A stretch of 64,000 nucleotides of DNA from Candidatus Bipolaricaulota bacterium (lineage in GTDB: Bacteria > Bipolaricaulota > Bipolaricaulia > Bipolaricaulales > Bipolaricaulaceae). Each line of letters begins with the position of its first letter. Position 1 is the first letter of the stretch. This document shows, piece by piece, positions 43,097-51,675 of the stretch. Where the stretch lies: NCBI GenBank assembly GCA_014360995.1, contig JACIWL010000002.1, positions 4,153 through 68,152 of the forward strand, given 5' to 3'. The position numbers were made by a program, and so were the translations under genes. The notes below the pieces were generated by a model that did no database searches, was not told where the DNA came from, and saw only the letters and a program-made list of their open reading frames with translations.

Positions 43097-43492
43097 ATGA
43101 ACCTGCGGGAAGTGGCCGAACTTGTGGGCGCGCGGTTCCTCGCCGGAGCGGACTTGGCAGACCGGGAAGTAAACGCGGCCTTCGCCGCCGACCTCCTTTC
43201 CGACGTTCTGGCCATGGTGCGAGAGGAGGGGGTGCTCCTCATCACCGGCACCGTCACCGCCCAGGTGGTGCGGGTGGCGGAGGTGATGAACTTGGCGGGG
43301 GTGGTGTTCGTGCGGGGAAAGCTGCCGGCCAAACCTACCGTGGATTACGCCGCGGCCGCGGGCATCCCCCTCCTCGCCACCCCCCGCACCATGTACGAGA
43401 CCTGCGGAATCCTCTACACCCACGGCCTCCCTCCGGCCAAACGCAAGCCCTTCCCCTACGAGCATGATCAGCCCGGCTCCCCTCCGCCATAG
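43097..43492 (+). CDS. DRTGG-domain-like protein, hydrogenase-associated (copy 1)
   Basis: The 131-residue protein has the pattern NLREVAELVGARFLAG, AADLLSDVLAMVREEGVLLI, VVRVAEVMNLAGVVFVRG and IPLLATPRTMYETCGILY of the DRTGG-like proteins commonly placed next to hydrogenase genes in Clostridia and Thermotogae. The fold may bind a nucleotide or small ligand; function is unknown. It is clearly related to the protein at 43903. Its start lies one base past the apgM stop and its end overlaps the next gene by 29 bases. Confidence 0.78.
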   Translation: MNLREVAELVGARFLAGADLADREVNAAFAADLLSDVLAMVREEGVLLITGTVTAQVVRVAEVMNLAGVVFVRGKLPAKPTVDYAAAAGIPLLATPRTMYETCGILYTHGLPPAKRKPFPYEHDQPGSPPP

Positions 43493-43940
43493 GGAGATCT
43501 TCCCCGTAGCCGGACTAGACCTGGAGCGGGCGGGCACGGTCTCCACTGAAGTTCAACGGGTCCTGAGGAAGCTCGGGGTGGAACCGGAGGTGGTGCGGCG
43601 CGCGGGGATCGTCTGCTTTGAAGGGGAAATGAACATCGTCCTTTACACCCCGGGCGGCCGCATCATCCTCCTCGTTTACGACGACCGGGTGGAGCTGATC
43701 TTTTCCGATCAAGGCCCGGGGATTCCCGACATCGAATTGGCCCGGCAGCCTGGGTACTCCACGGCCCCGAACTGGGCCCGGGAACTAGGATTTGGCTCGG
43801 GGATGGGCATCCCCAACATGGAGACGAATTCCGATAAACTCGAGATCCGCTCCCGGCCCGGCGAGGGCACGGTCATTCGCGCCGTGATCCTAAGGAGGAG
43901 GAATGAAACTGAAGGAAGTGGTGAAGGCCCTCGGCCTTGA
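43464..43940 (+). CDS. RsbW-like HATPase protein
   Basis: The 158-residue protein is a small GHKL-type ATPase like anti-sigma factors RsbW/SpoIIAB: an N-box segment CFEGEMNIVLYT, G1 box SDQGPGIPD, G2 box GFGSGMGI and the end LEIRSRPGEGTVIRAVI. Such kinases phosphorylate a partner protein or sequester a sigma factor. No anti-anti-sigma partner is nearby, but it lies between two DRTGG-like genes, a layout known from hydrogenase loci of anaerobes. It overlaps both neighbours. Confidence 0.82.
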   Translation: MISPAPLRHREIFPVAGLDLERAGTVSTEVQRVLRKLGVEPEVVRRAGIVCFEGEMNIVLYTPGGRIILLVYDDRVELIFSDQGPGIPDIELARQPGYSTAPNWARELGFGSGMGIPNMETNSDKLEIRSRPGEGTVIRAVILRRRNETEGSGEGPRP

Positions 43941-44235
43941 GATCCTAGTTTTTCCCGCGCCAGATTTGGAAGTCCACGACGGCTACGTTTCCGACCTTCT
44001 TTCCGATGTTTTAGCCCATGCCAAGCCCGGGGAACTTTGGCTTACCCACCAGCGCCACCTTAACGTCGTGGCCGTGGCCAAGCTCCGGGAGCTGAGCGGG
44101 GTGATCTTCGTACGGGGAATCCGCCCTGGGCTGGATGTGCTCCAAAAAGCTCGAGAGGAAGGGGTCAATCTCTTTGTCTCCGAAAGCGATGCGTTCCACA
44201 CCGCGGGGAGACTACACCGCCTCCTTTTCCCATGA
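43903..44235 (+). CDS. DRTGG-domain-like protein, hydrogenase-associated (copy 2)
   Basis: The 110-residue protein is a shorter relative of the one at 43097: MKLKEVVKALGLEILVF, VSDLLSDVLAHAKPGELWLT, VVAVAKLRELSGVIFVRG and VNLFVSESDAFHTAGRLH align with it box by box. Both share the SDLLSDVLA motif. Likely a regulator or sensor of the hydrogenase; unproven. It overlaps its upstream and downstream neighbours (38 and 4 bases). Confidence 0.75.
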   Translation: MKLKEVVKALGLEILVFPAPDLEVHDGYVSDLLSDVLAHAKPGELWLTHQRHLNVVAVAKLRELSGVIFVRGIRPGLDVLQKAREEGVNLFVSESDAFHTAGRLHRLLFP

Positions 44236-44984
44236 GGTGGTTCCGCATCGACCTCCACATCCACTCCGTCCTCTCCCCTTGCGGCTCTTTGGCCATGTCC
44301 CCGCGCCGGATCGTGGAAGAGGTAAGGAAGGCCGGGCTTGATCTCATTGCCGTCTGCGATCACAATGCCGGGGAAAACGGGAAATACGTGCGAAAAATTG
44401 CGAAAGGCTCACCGGTCGTCCTCATGGGAATGGAGATCCAGACTGCGGAAGAAGTGGAGATCCTCGCCCTTTTCGCCGAGGAAGAACCGTGTTTAGTCCT
44501 CCAGGAGGAACTTTACGCCCTTCTCCCCCCGATTCGCAACGACCCGGAGCTTTTCGGCGACCAGCTCGTGGTGGACGAGGAGGATGAGATCGTTCGGTCC
44601 CTGGAGAAGCTCCTCCTTTCGCCCGTTCCTCTCTCGCTGGAAGAGGTGGTGGAAAGGGTGAAGGCCCGGGGGGGACTGGTGATCCCGGCCCATGTGGACC
44701 GCGTTCCCGGTGGGCTTTTAGGCGTATTGGGATTTTTCCCTCCGGGGGAGTGGCCGGCGGTGGAGATCTCTCCCTGGCTTTCCTTAAAGGAGGCGAAAGA
44801 GCGCTGGCCGGAGCTTGAGGGACGTAGTATTTTTCGCTCTTCGGATGCCCATTACCCTGAGGAGATTGGCCGGGCTTGGACGGAAGCGTACTTACGCGAA
44901 CCGAGTTTTTCCGAGCTTTCCTTAGCTATTTTGGGAGAGGGTGGGCGCCGCGTGCGCCCAGGTCCGGCGCTTAAGGAGGGCTGA
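44232..44984 (+). CDS. PHP-domain phosphoesterase
   Basis: The 250-residue protein has the PHP metal motifs FRIDLHIHSVLSPCGSL (HxH), LIAVCDHNAGENG, VLMGMEIQTAEEVEILALF (Glu), VIPAHVDR and SSDAHYPEEIG (DxH). It belongs to the TrpH/YciV-like group, some of which hydrolyse nucleoside bisphosphates. A PHP gene at this place is a regular companion of hydrogenase loci. It overlaps hydC by one base (TGATGG). Confidence 0.88.
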   Translation: MRWFRIDLHIHSVLSPCGSLAMSPRRIVEEVRKAGLDLIAVCDHNAGENGKYVRKIAKGSPVVLMGMEIQTAEEVEILALFAEEEPCLVLQEELYALLPPIRNDPELFGDQLVVDEEDEIVRSLEKLLLSPVPLSLEEVVERVKARGGLVIPAHVDRVPGGLLGVLGFFPPGEWPAVEISPWLSLKEAKERWPELEGRSIFRSSDAHYPEEIGRAWTEAYLREPSFSELSLAILGEGGRRVRPGPALKEG

Positions 44985-45442
44985 TGGAGCGGGTTAAAGA
45001 GCAGGTTAAGGAGATTGTGCGGCCTTTTGCGGGTAAGCCCACAGAGCTCATCCAGGCCTTGCATCGCGTGCAAAGCGTGCTCGGCTGGCTTCCCCGGGAG
45101 GCCCAAGAGGTGGTGGCGGAGGTGGTGGGCGTTCCCCCTGCGCAGGTGCGGGGCGTGGTCACGTTTTACCACTTTTTCCGCACACGGCCCGTGGGGAAGC
45201 ACACTATTCGGGTATGCCTGGGCACGGCCTGCCACGTGCGCGGGGCGGAGCGGGTGTTAAACGCGTTGCGGGAGGAGCTGGGCATCGAGCCTGGGCAGAC
45301 TACCCCCGACGGGAAATTCAGCGTGGAAGTGGTGCGGTGTCTGGGCTGCTGCGGCCTCGCTCCAGTGATGATGATCGATGAGGAGGTCTATGGCCGGCTG
45401 GATCCAAGAAAGGCCCGGCAGATCGTCCGGGAAATTCCGTAA
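44984..45442 (+). CDS. hydC: NuoE/HydC-type [2Fe-2S] subunit, copy 1
   Basis: The 152-residue protein has a helical N-terminal part (LIQALHRVQSVLGWLPREAQ) and a thioredoxin-like [2Fe-2S] domain with ligands Cys78 and Cys83 (CLGTACHVRGAERVL) and Cys119 and Cys123 (CLGCCGLAPVMM). In HydABC, Hox and complex I enzymes this subunit docks on the NuoF-like flavoprotein. All four ligands are kept. It begins inside the PHP stop and touches the HATPase gene. HydB partner: 49424 or 51672. Confidence 0.93.
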   Translation: MERVKEQVKEIVRPFAGKPTELIQALHRVQSVLGWLPREAQEVVAEVVGVPPAQVRGVVTFYHFFRTRPVGKHTIRVCLGTACHVRGAERVLNALREELGIEPGQTTPDGKFSVEVVRCLGCCGLAPVMMIDEEVYGRLDPRKARQIVREIP

Positions 45443-45990
45443 TGGTTGAGGATTTAGCCTTTCACCTTGCCGATCTTGTGGAGAACGCCATCCGCGCTAA
45501 CGCGAGTTTCGTGGAGATCGAGCTTAGGCGGGAGGGCCCGGATTTTTTCTTGCGGCTGAGGGATGATGGGGTGGGGATGGACGAGGAGGCACGGCGCCGG
45601 GCCGCAGATCCCTTCTTTACCACCAAACCTGGCCGGAGAATCGGTTTGGGCTTGGCCCTTCTTCGCCAAACGGCCGAAGAGTTGGGCGGGGAATTTCGCT
45701 TGAACTCCCAGCCCGGATGGGGGACGGAGGTGGAGGTGCGCCTTCCCTGGGCCCATCCGGATCGGCCGCCCCTCGGCGACCTCCCCGGCACCCTTATCCC
45801 CCTCATCGCCACCTCGCCCGTTGAATTTCGCCTTGTCTTTCGGGATGATCGCACTGCGTGGACCCTGGATACGCGGGAGATGAAGCAGGCCTTGGGAGAG
45901 GTGCCCCTCAGCCATCCTGAGGTCCTTTCTTTTTTGGAAGGGGAGATGCGCAAGGCTTTGGCGGACCTGGGCTGGAAGGAGGCGGGATGA
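45442..45990 (+). CDS. Histidine-kinase-like ATPase, hydrogenase-associated
   Basis: The 182-residue protein has the GHKL ATP site: N box HLADLVENAIRANAS, G1 DDGVGMDEEA, F box FTTKPG and G2 RRIGLGLALLRQTAEELGG, then GWGTEVEVRLP. There is no phosphoacceptor His domain and no sensor, so it is a stand-alone ATPase of the kind found inside hydrogenase operons of anaerobes. A C-terminal 80-residue extension follows. Its start overlaps the hydC stop. Confidence 0.85.
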   Translation: MVEDLAFHLADLVENAIRANASFVEIELRREGPDFFLRLRDDGVGMDEEARRRAADPFFTTKPGRRIGLGLALLRQTAEELGGEFRLNSQPGWGTEVEVRLPWAHPDRPPLGDLPGTLIPLIATSPVEFRLVFRDDRTAWTLDTREMKQALGEVPLSHPEVLSFLEGEMRKALADLGWKEAG

Positions 45991-46355
45991 AGCTGGAGGA
46001 GCTTAGGAAGATCCGGGAGCGGGCGGAGGCGGAGATGCGGCTTCGCGCGGGGGAGGCCCGGGTGAAGATCGTGGTGGGGATGGGAACTTCCGGCATCGCC
46101 GCTGGCGCCCGCCAGGTCCTGCGGGCCATCCTCGACGAGGTGGCCCAAAGAAATTTGCGCGATGTCTTGGTGACCCAGACCGGAGAGAAAGGGCTTTCCG
46201 CAAAAGAGCCCCTTGTGGAGGTCCATGAGCCCGGCCGGATCACCATCTATGGGGAGGTGGACGAAGCCACCGCCCGGAGGATCGTGGTCGAACACGTCCT
46301 GCACGGCCGGATCCTCGAGGACCACCTGGTGGAGCTGCGGGAGGTGCCGCGGTGA
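45987..46355 (+). CDS. Cysteine-free [2Fe-2S] ferredoxin-fold protein
   Basis: The 122-residue protein aligns with the thioredoxin-like ferredoxin gene normally found at this place (VKIVVGMGTSGIAAGARQVLRAILDE, VLVTQTGEKGLSAKEPLVEVHEPG). In relatives I remember, GMGTCGIAAGA and TGCxGLC supply cluster cysteines. Here these positions are Ser, Glu and Ser, and the whole protein contains no cysteine. It cannot hold the usual cluster and is more likely a structural or regulatory subunit. It overlaps both neighbours by 4 bases. Confidence 0.8.
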   Translation: MKLEELRKIRERAEAEMRLRAGEARVKIVVGMGTSGIAAGARQVLRAILDEVAQRNLRDVLVTQTGEKGLSAKEPLVEVHEPGRITIYGEVDEATARRIVVEHVLHGRILEDHLVELREVPR

Positions 46356-47053
46356 TCAGCCTTACCATCGACGGAATAAGGGTTCAGGCGGAGGAAGGGG
46401 AGACGATTCTTGAGGCCGCAAAGAAGGCGGGGATCCGCATCCCCACCTTGTGCTATTTGGAGGGGCTTTCCCCGCGGGGAGCCTGTCGAATCTGCCTTGT
46501 GGAGGTGCGCAACTGGGGAGGGCGCCTTGTCCCCTCCTGCGCCACCCCAGTACAAGAGGGGATGGAGGTGGTGGCCAACTCCCCCCGTCTGCGCGAGCTT
46601 CGGCGCACGATCCTGGAGATGATCTTCGTTGAGCGCAACCATATCTGCGCCTTTTGCGTCTCCAATGGCCACTGTGAACTGCAGGATCTGGCCATGGAAT
46701 TGGGGATGGATCACGTGCGTTTTCCTTACCGCTGGCCCCTTTTGCCGTTGGACCTCAGCCACGAAAAATACGGGATCGACCACAACCGCTGTGTACTCTG
46801 CGGCCGGTGCGTGCGGGCCTGCGCGGAGGTGGAGGGGGCCATGACCTGGGGCTTCTCCGGCCGGGGGATCTTCACCCTGGTGGAGGCCGACCTCGGAGAT
46901 CCCTGGGGGAAGTCCAAGACCTGCACGGGTTGCGGAAAATGCGTGCAGGCCTGCCCCACGGGCGCCCTCTTTGAGAAGGGGAAAGCCACAAGCGAGCAGG
47001 TGAAAAAGCCAGAAATCATCATGGAGGTCACGGAAAGGAGGCCCCGTGCCTAA
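46352..47053 (+). CDS. hydA: HoxU/HydA-type iron-sulfur subunit of NiFe hydrogenase
   Basis: The 233-residue protein has an N-terminal [2Fe-2S] domain (Cys34, Cys45, Cys48, Cys63), the His-Cys3 motif of NuoG (ERNHICAFCVSNGHCELQ; His97, Cys99, Cys102, Cys108) and two [4Fe-4S] motifs (Cys147-Cys157 and Cys191-Cys201, the second CTGCGKCVQACPTGA). This is HoxU of bidirectional hydrogenases and HydA of the HydABCSL type, without an H-cluster domain. It carries electrons between the NiFe module and the flavoproteins. It overlaps hydS by 8 bases. Confidence 0.93.
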   Translation: MISLTIDGIRVQAEEGETILEAAKKAGIRIPTLCYLEGLSPRGACRICLVEVRNWGGRLVPSCATPVQEGMEVVANSPRLRELRRTILEMIFVERNHICAFCVSNGHCELQDLAMELGMDHVRFPYRWPLLPLDLSHEKYGIDHNRCVLCGRCVRACAEVEGAMTWGFSGRGIFTLVEADLGDPWGKSKTCTGCGKCVQACPTGALFEKGKATSEQVKKPEIIMEVTERRPRA

Positions 47054-47573
47054 GCTGAGGGTGGCTACAGTGTGGTTTTCGGGGTGCTCCGGGTGCCACA
47101 TGTCCTTTTTGGATCTGGACGAGCGGCTTTTGGAGTTCGCCGAGCGCGCGGAATTGGCCTTCTCTCCCATCGCCGACGTGAAGGAGTTTCCAGAGGATGT
47201 GGACGTGGTTTTGATCGAGGGGGCGGTGGGCAATACCGAGCACCTCCGCGAGCTTTTGGAGATCCGCAAAAAGGCGAAAATCCTTGTGGCTTTGGGGGAT
47301 TGCGCCGTGACCGGGAACGTCCCGAGCATGCGCAACCCCCTTCCCCGGGAAGAGGTCCTGAGGGCCGTTTATGCCAAAGATGACCCACCGGGCCTGGAGG
47401 AAGGGGAGGTCCCCAAGCTCCTTCCCCAGGCCCTTCCCCTGCACGCGGTGGTGCGGGTGGACTTTTTCCTCCCGGGATGTCCGCCTCCAGCGGACCGCAT
47501 TTGGAAATTTCTCCGGCCCCTACTTTTTGGGGAACAGCCCCAGCTTTCCGGGCCGGATCTGAAGTTCGGGTGA
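47046..47573 (+). CDS. hydS: NiFe hydrogenase small subunit (HoxY/HydS)
   Basis: The 175-residue subunit has four cysteines for the proximal [4Fe-4S] cluster: Cys14 and Cys17 ([16 protein letters not shown]), Cys86 ([17 protein letters not shown]) and Cys145 ([13 protein letters not shown]). There is no twin-arginine signal, so it is cytoplasmic, as in group 3 enzymes. The GTG start overlaps hydA. It pairs with the large subunit that begins 10 bases downstream. Confidence 0.95.
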   Translation: MPKLRVATVWFSGCSGCHMSFLDLDERLLEFAERAELAFSPIADVKEFPEDVDVVLIEGAVGNTEHLRELLEIRKKAKILVALGDCAVTGNVPSMRNPLPREEVLRAVYAKDDPPGLEEGEVPKLLPQALPLHAVVRVDFFLPGCPPPADRIWKFLRPLLFGEQPQLSGPDLKFG

Positions 47574-47583
47574 AGGAGGAGCC

Positions 47584-49008
47584 GTGCGCCAGTTGCGCAT
47601 CCCAGTGACCCGCATCGAAGGGCACGGTCTTATCACCGTGCATTTGGGGGAGGATGGCCGGGTGAGGGAGGCCCGGTTCCACGTGACGGAGGTGCGCGGG
47701 TTTGAGCGGTTTTGCCTAGGCCGCACCCTTTGGGAAATGCCGGCCCTCACGGCCCGCATCTGCGGGATCTGCCCGGTCTCCCACCTCCTTTGCTCGGCCA
47801 AGGCCTGTGACGCCATCTTGGCCGTGCGCATCCCCCGCCCGGCGGAGAAGCTCCGCCGCCTCATGAACCTGGGACAGATCGTGCAGTCCCATGCCCTCTC
47901 CTTCTTCCACCTCTCCTCGCCCGACCTCCTTTTGGGCTGGGACGCCGATCCTAAAGTACGAAACGTCTTCGGAGTCGTCGCCTTCGACCGAAAGCTCGCC
48001 CTGGATGGAATCCGCCTGCGGGCCTTCGGCCAGGAGATCATCGAGATCCTCGGGGGAAAGAGAATCCATCCGGCCTGGGCCGTCCCGGGCGGGGTGAATA
48101 ACCCCTTGAGCGAGGAGGGGCGGGACCGCATCGCGGCGAAACTCCCGGAGGCCCTGCGCATCGCCCAGGATGCCCTCTCCTTCTATGAAGAGCACATGGC
48201 CTCCTGGGCTGAAGAGATCGAGCACTTTGGGAAATTCCCGAGCCTTTTCATGTCCCTCGTTGGGCCCGATGGCTCCTGGGAGCACTACGGCGGGCGCATC
48301 AGATTTGTGGACGCGAAACGCCGGATCGTGGCCGACGGCCTCGATCCCAGCCGCTATCAAGAGTACATTGGCGAGGCCGTGGAGACCTGGTCTTACCTGA
48401 AATTCCCGTACTACAAGCCCCTGGGGTACCCCGAGGGGATGTATCGGGTGGGGCCCTTGGCCCGGCTCAATTGCTGCGAGCGCTTTGGCACAAAACTCGC
48501 AGATGAAGCCCTCCTTCGCTTCCGCGCCGTGGCCGAAGGAAAAGCGGTCACGGCCTCCTTTCACTATCACTACGCCCGCCTCATCGAGATCCTCGGGGCC
48601 CTGGAGAAGATCCAGGAACTCCTTTCCGACCCGGAGATCCTCTCTAGGCGGGTGCGGGCGGAGGCCGGGATCAACGAGCTGGAGGGGGTGGGCGTGCACG
48701 AGGCCCCGCGGGGCACCCTCTTCCACCACTACTGGGTGGACGAGACCGGGGTCATCCAGCGGGTAAACCTTATCGTCTCCACCGGGCACAACAACCTGGC
48801 CATGAACCGCACGGTGGCTCAGATCGCCGAACACTGGCTCAATGGGCGTGAAATCACCGAAGGACTCCTCAATCGCCTGGAAGGGGGGATCCGCGCTTAC
48901 GATCCTTGCCTTTCCTGCTCCGTGCACGCCGTGGGCGAGATGCCGCTTAAGGTTGTCCTTTACGGCCCAGACGGCGAGGTGATCGCGGAAAGGACGCGCG
49001 GAATATGA
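47584..49008 (+). CDS. hydL: NiFe hydrogenase large subunit (HoxH/HydL)
   Basis: The 474-residue catalytic subunit holds the NiFe centre. L1 motif is [10 protein letters not shown] (Cys60, Cys63) and L2 motif is DPCLSCSVH (Cys442, Cys445); [11 protein letters not shown] opens the protein. After His448 there are 26 further residues, the C-terminal extension that the maturation protease removes after nickel insertion. The motifs match group 3d/HoxH-like, NAD-linked enzymes. The protease gene follows with a 4-base overlap. The hyp maturation genes are not in this window. Confidence 0.96.
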   Translation: MRQLRIPVTRIEGHGLITVHLGEDGRVREARFHVTEVRGFERFCLGRTLWEMPALTARICGICPVSHLLCSAKACDAILAVRIPRPAEKLRRLMNLGQIVQSHALSFFHLSSPDLLLGWDADPKVRNVFGVVAFDRKLALDGIRLRAFGQEIIEILGGKRIHPAWAVPGGVNNPLSEEGRDRIAAKLPEALRIAQDALSFYEEHMASWAEEIEHFGKFPSLFMSLVGPDGSWEHYGGRIRFVDAKRRIVADGLDPSRYQEYIGEAVETWSYLKFPYYKPLGYPEGMYRVGPLARLNCCERFGTKLADEALLRFRAVAEGKAVTASFHYHYARLIEILGALEKIQELLSDPEILSRRVRAEAGINELEGVGVHEAPRGTLFHHYWVDETGVIQRVNLIVSTGHNNLAMNRTVAQIAEHWLNGREITEGLLNRLEGGIRAYDPCLSCSVHAVGEMPLKVVLYGPDGEVIAERTRGI

Positions 49009-49427
49009 TCCTTGTCATTGGCATTGGTCATCCCCTGCGCCGGGATGACGGGGTTGGCCTTTGGATCGCCCAGAATTTGGAGGAGCGGGAAGGGGTCAAG
49101 GTTCTTGGGGCCCAAGCCCTCTCTCCTGAGCTCTTGCCCCAGATTGCCGCGGCGGATTTGGTGATTTTCGTGGATGCGCGGAAGGGCGCGGGCCCGGTGC
49201 GCTGGGAGCGGTTGAAACCCGGTCCCTGTCCGCCCCTCACCCATACCCTCACCCCGCAAGGTCTCCTTTCCTGGGTGGCGAGGCTCTTTGGGGAGGCCCC
49301 GGAGGCGTGGCTTGTGACTATCCCCGCCCACGATTTCTCCTTAGGGGAAGGCCTTTCCCCCCGCACCCGGCGGACCGCCGAGGCCCTGCTTCAGCGCCTG
49401 CGGGTCTACCTTGGGGGTGGAAGATGA
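49005..49427 (+). CDS. Hydrogenase maturation protease (HoxW/HycI family)
   Basis: The 140-residue endopeptidase has the family start [22 protein letters not shown] with the nickel-ligand Asp in RRDDGVG, the second acidic site [13 protein letters not shown] and the His in [13 protein letters not shown]. It should cut the 26-residue tail of HydL. It overlaps hydL and hydB1 by 4 bases each, so all are coupled. Confidence 0.93.
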   Translation: MILVIGIGHPLRRDDGVGLWIAQNLEEREGVKVLGAQALSPELLPQIAAADLVIFVDARKGAGPVRWERLKPGPCPPLTHTLTPQGLLSWVARLFGEAPEAWLVTIPAHDFSLGEGLSPRTRRTAEALLQRLRVYLGGGR

Positions 49428-51214
49428 AGCGGCTTTTCCTGCTCCTTTGTTCTGGCTCCGCTTGCCAATCCTCCGGAGCGTTGGCGGTAAAACAGGCTCT
49501 GGTGGAGGCCATCACCGAACAAGGGTTGACGGAGGAGGTCCAAATTGTGGAGACGGGGTGCATGGGGCCCTGTGAGCTTGGCCCCATCCTCCTCGTCTAT
49601 CCCGACGGGGTCTATTACGTTCGCCTGAAGCCCGCGGACGTGCGGGAGATCGTAACCGAACATTTTTTGAAGGGACGGCCGGTGCGCCGGCTCCTTTGGA
49701 CCGCACCAGCTCCGGAGCCCCGCACCATCCCGTTCTTCGCCCGCCAAATGAAGATCGTCCTGGGAAACTGCGGCCAGATCGACCCGGAGAAGATCGAGGA
49801 GTACATCGCTGTGGGCGGCTATGAGGCGTTGGCCCGGGTGCTCACGGAGATGACTCCCGAAGAGGTGATCGCAGAGATAACGCGCTCTGGTCTCCGGGGC
49901 CGAGGCGGAGCCGGCTTTCCCACCGGGAAAAAATGGCAGGCCGTGCGGGAAGCCCGGGGAAACCCTAAATATGTGATCTGCAACGCCGACGAGGGTGATC
50001 CCGGAGCGTTCATGGATAGGGCCATCCTCGAGGGCGACCCCCATAGCGTCCTGGAGGGCATGGCCATCGCCGCCTACGCCGTGGGCGCGGAGAAAGGCTA
50101 CATCTACGTGCGGGCGGAGTACCCCCTGGCCGTGAAGCGCCTGGAGGTGGCCATCGCCCAGGCCCGCAAGATGGGGCTCCTTGGGCCGCGTATCTTTGAG
50201 ACCGACTTTTCCTTCGACATTGAGCTGCGCATGGGCGCCGGCGCCTTCGTGTGCGGGGAGGAGACGGCCCTCATCGCCTCCATCGAAGGGAAGCGGGGCG
50301 AGCCAAGACCGAGACCCCCTTACCCCGCCACCTTCGGCCTCTTCGGCAAACCAACCCTCATCAACAACGTGGAGACCTTCGCCAACGTGCGGCATATCAT
50401 CCTGCGTGGGGCGGACTGGTTCGCAAATATCGGAACGGAGACGAGCAAAGGGACGAAGGTTTTTGCCCTCGCCGGCCAAGTGAAAAACACTGGGCTTGTA
50501 GAAGTGCCCATGGGGATAACTTTGCGCGAGCTCATCTTCGGGGTGGGCGGCGGGGTGCCCGAGGGCCGCAGGTTCAAGGCCGTCCAAATCGGCGGCCCCT
50601 CCGGAGGGTGCCTCCCCGAAAGCCTCCTCGATGTCCCCATCGACTACGAATCCCTAAAGAAGTACGGGGCCATCATGGGCTCTGGAGGCGTCATCGTTTT
50701 GGACGACACCTCCTGTATGGTCAACGTGGCCAAGTTCTTCCTGGAGTTCACCGCCGATGAATCCTGCGGGAAGTGCGTTCCCTGCCGGGTTGGGCTCCGT
50801 CTTATGCTTTCCATCTTGGAGAGGATCGCCCGCGGGGAGGGGACGGAGGAGGACCTCCAGCAATTGGAGGACATTGGGCACATGATACAAAGCACCGCCC
50901 TTTGTGGGCTTGGTCAGACCGCGCCAAACCCCGTCCTTTCCACGTTGCGCTACTTCCGCGAGGAGTACCTTGCCCACATCCAGGAGAAGGCCTGCCCAGC
51001 CGGGGTCTGCCCGGCCCTCATCCATTACGAGATCCAAGGGGAGCTTTGTCGCGCCTGCGACCTTTGTCGGCGGGCTTGCCCCACGGGCGCTGTGCAGGGC
51101 ACGCCGCGAAACCCGCCCTATTCCATCATCCAAGACCGCTGCATCCGCTGCGGGGCCTGTCTTGAGGCCTGCCCCTTTGGGGCGGTGGTGAAAATTCCGG
51201 GTAGAAAGGGGTGA
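49424..51214 (+). CDS. hydB: NuoF/HydB-type NAD(P)H-FMN subunit with extra Fe-S domains, copy 1
   Basis: The start at 49424 overlaps the protease stop (ATGA) and gives 596 residues. N-terminal thioredoxin-like [2Fe-2S] domain: Cys9, Cys14, Cys46, Cys50. FMN/NADH core: [10 protein letters not shown] (159-168), [22 protein letters not shown] and [17 protein letters not shown]3-type [4Fe-4S] site: [12 protein letters not shown] from about 446 plus a later Cys. C-terminal two-cluster ferredoxin: [15 protein letters not shown] and [15 protein letters not shown]. This matches HydB of Thermotoga and of HydABCSL enzymes. It is the likely flavin site where NAD(P)H and ferredoxin electrons meet. Confidence 0.95.
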   Translation: MKRLFLLLCSGSACQSSGALAVKQALVEAITEQGLTEEVQIVETGCMGPCELGPILLVYPDGVYYVRLKPADVREIVTEHFLKGRPVRRLLWTAPAPEPRTIPFFARQMKIVLGNCGQIDPEKIEEYIAVGGYEALARVLTEMTPEEVIAEITRSGLRGRGGAGFPTGKKWQAVREARGNPKYVICNADEGDPGAFMDRAILEGDPHSVLEGMAIAAYAVGAEKGYIYVRAEYPLAVKRLEVAIAQARKMGLLGPRIFETDFSFDIELRMGAGAFVCGEETALIASIEGKRGEPRPRPPYPATFGLFGKPTLINNVETFANVRHIILRGADWFANIGTETSKGTKVFALAGQVKNTGLVEVPMGITLRELIFGVGGGVPEGRRFKAVQIGGPSGGCLPESLLDVPIDYESLKKYGAIMGSGGVIVLDDTSCMVNVAKFFLEFTADESCGKCVPCRVGLRLMLSILERIARGEGTEEDLQQLEDIGHMIQSTALCGLGQTAPNPVLSTLRYFREEYLAHIQEKACPAGVCPALIHYEIQGELCRACDLCRRACPTGAVQGTPRNPPYSIIQDRCIRCGACLEACPFGAVVKIPGRKG

Positions 51215-51675
51215 CCGTGGAGAAGAAGGCCATTCTCCAAAAATTCCCGCGTTCCCCGGACGTTCTCCTTTCCCTTTTGCATGCCCTCCAGCGGACCAAT
51301 CCTCAAAATTATTTGACCCAAGAGGACCTTAAACTGGCGGCGGAGTATTTGGGGCTTCCTTTGTCGCGCGTGCGCGACGCCGTTAGCTTCTACACCATGT
51401 TCAGCCTAAAGCCCCGCGGCCGCCACATCATCCGGGTGTGCGAATCGCCCAATTGCCACTTAGCTGGGGCTTGGTCGGTGGTGGAAGAGCTAAAGAAGAC
51501 CTTGGGAATTGAGGTGGGCCAAACCACGCCCGACGGCCTTTTCACCCTGGAGCTCACGAGCTGCCTTGGGGCCTGCGGAGTGGCCCCGGTGATGATGGTG
51601 GACGACGAGGTCTTTGGGAACCTCACTCCGGAGAGGGTGCGCGAAATTTTGCGCGGGATAAGGGGGGCGGGATGA
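51211..51675 (+). CDS. hydC2: NuoE/HydC-type [2Fe-2S] subunit, copy 2
   Basis: The 154-residue second HydC has ligands Cys77 and Cys82 ([15 protein letters not shown]) and Cys118 and Cys122 ([13 protein letters not shown]), all intact. The sequence differs strongly from copy 1 (44984), so it is not a recent duplicate. It overlaps hydB1 upstream (GTGA) and hydB2 downstream by 4 bases, so it is expected to pair with hydB2. A start at the second GTG (51217) is possible. Confidence 0.92.
   Translation: MTVEKKAILQKFPRSPDVLLSLLHALQRTNPQNYLTQEDLKLAAEYLGLPLSRVRDAVSFYTMFSLKPRGRHIIRVCESPNCHLAGAWSVVEELKKTLGIEVGQTTPDGLFTLELTSCLGACGVAPVMMVDDEVFGNLTPERVREILRGIRGAG

Noticed and set aside
45442..45990. Full two-component sensor kinase
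   Set aside because: Only the ATPase part is present, with no His phosphoacceptor domain, sensor or membrane helix, and no response regulator nearby. It is listed as a lone HATPase.
47716..48927. A 403-codon antisense frame within hydL
   Set aside because: Mirror frame of the large subunit gene; no start context and no domain.
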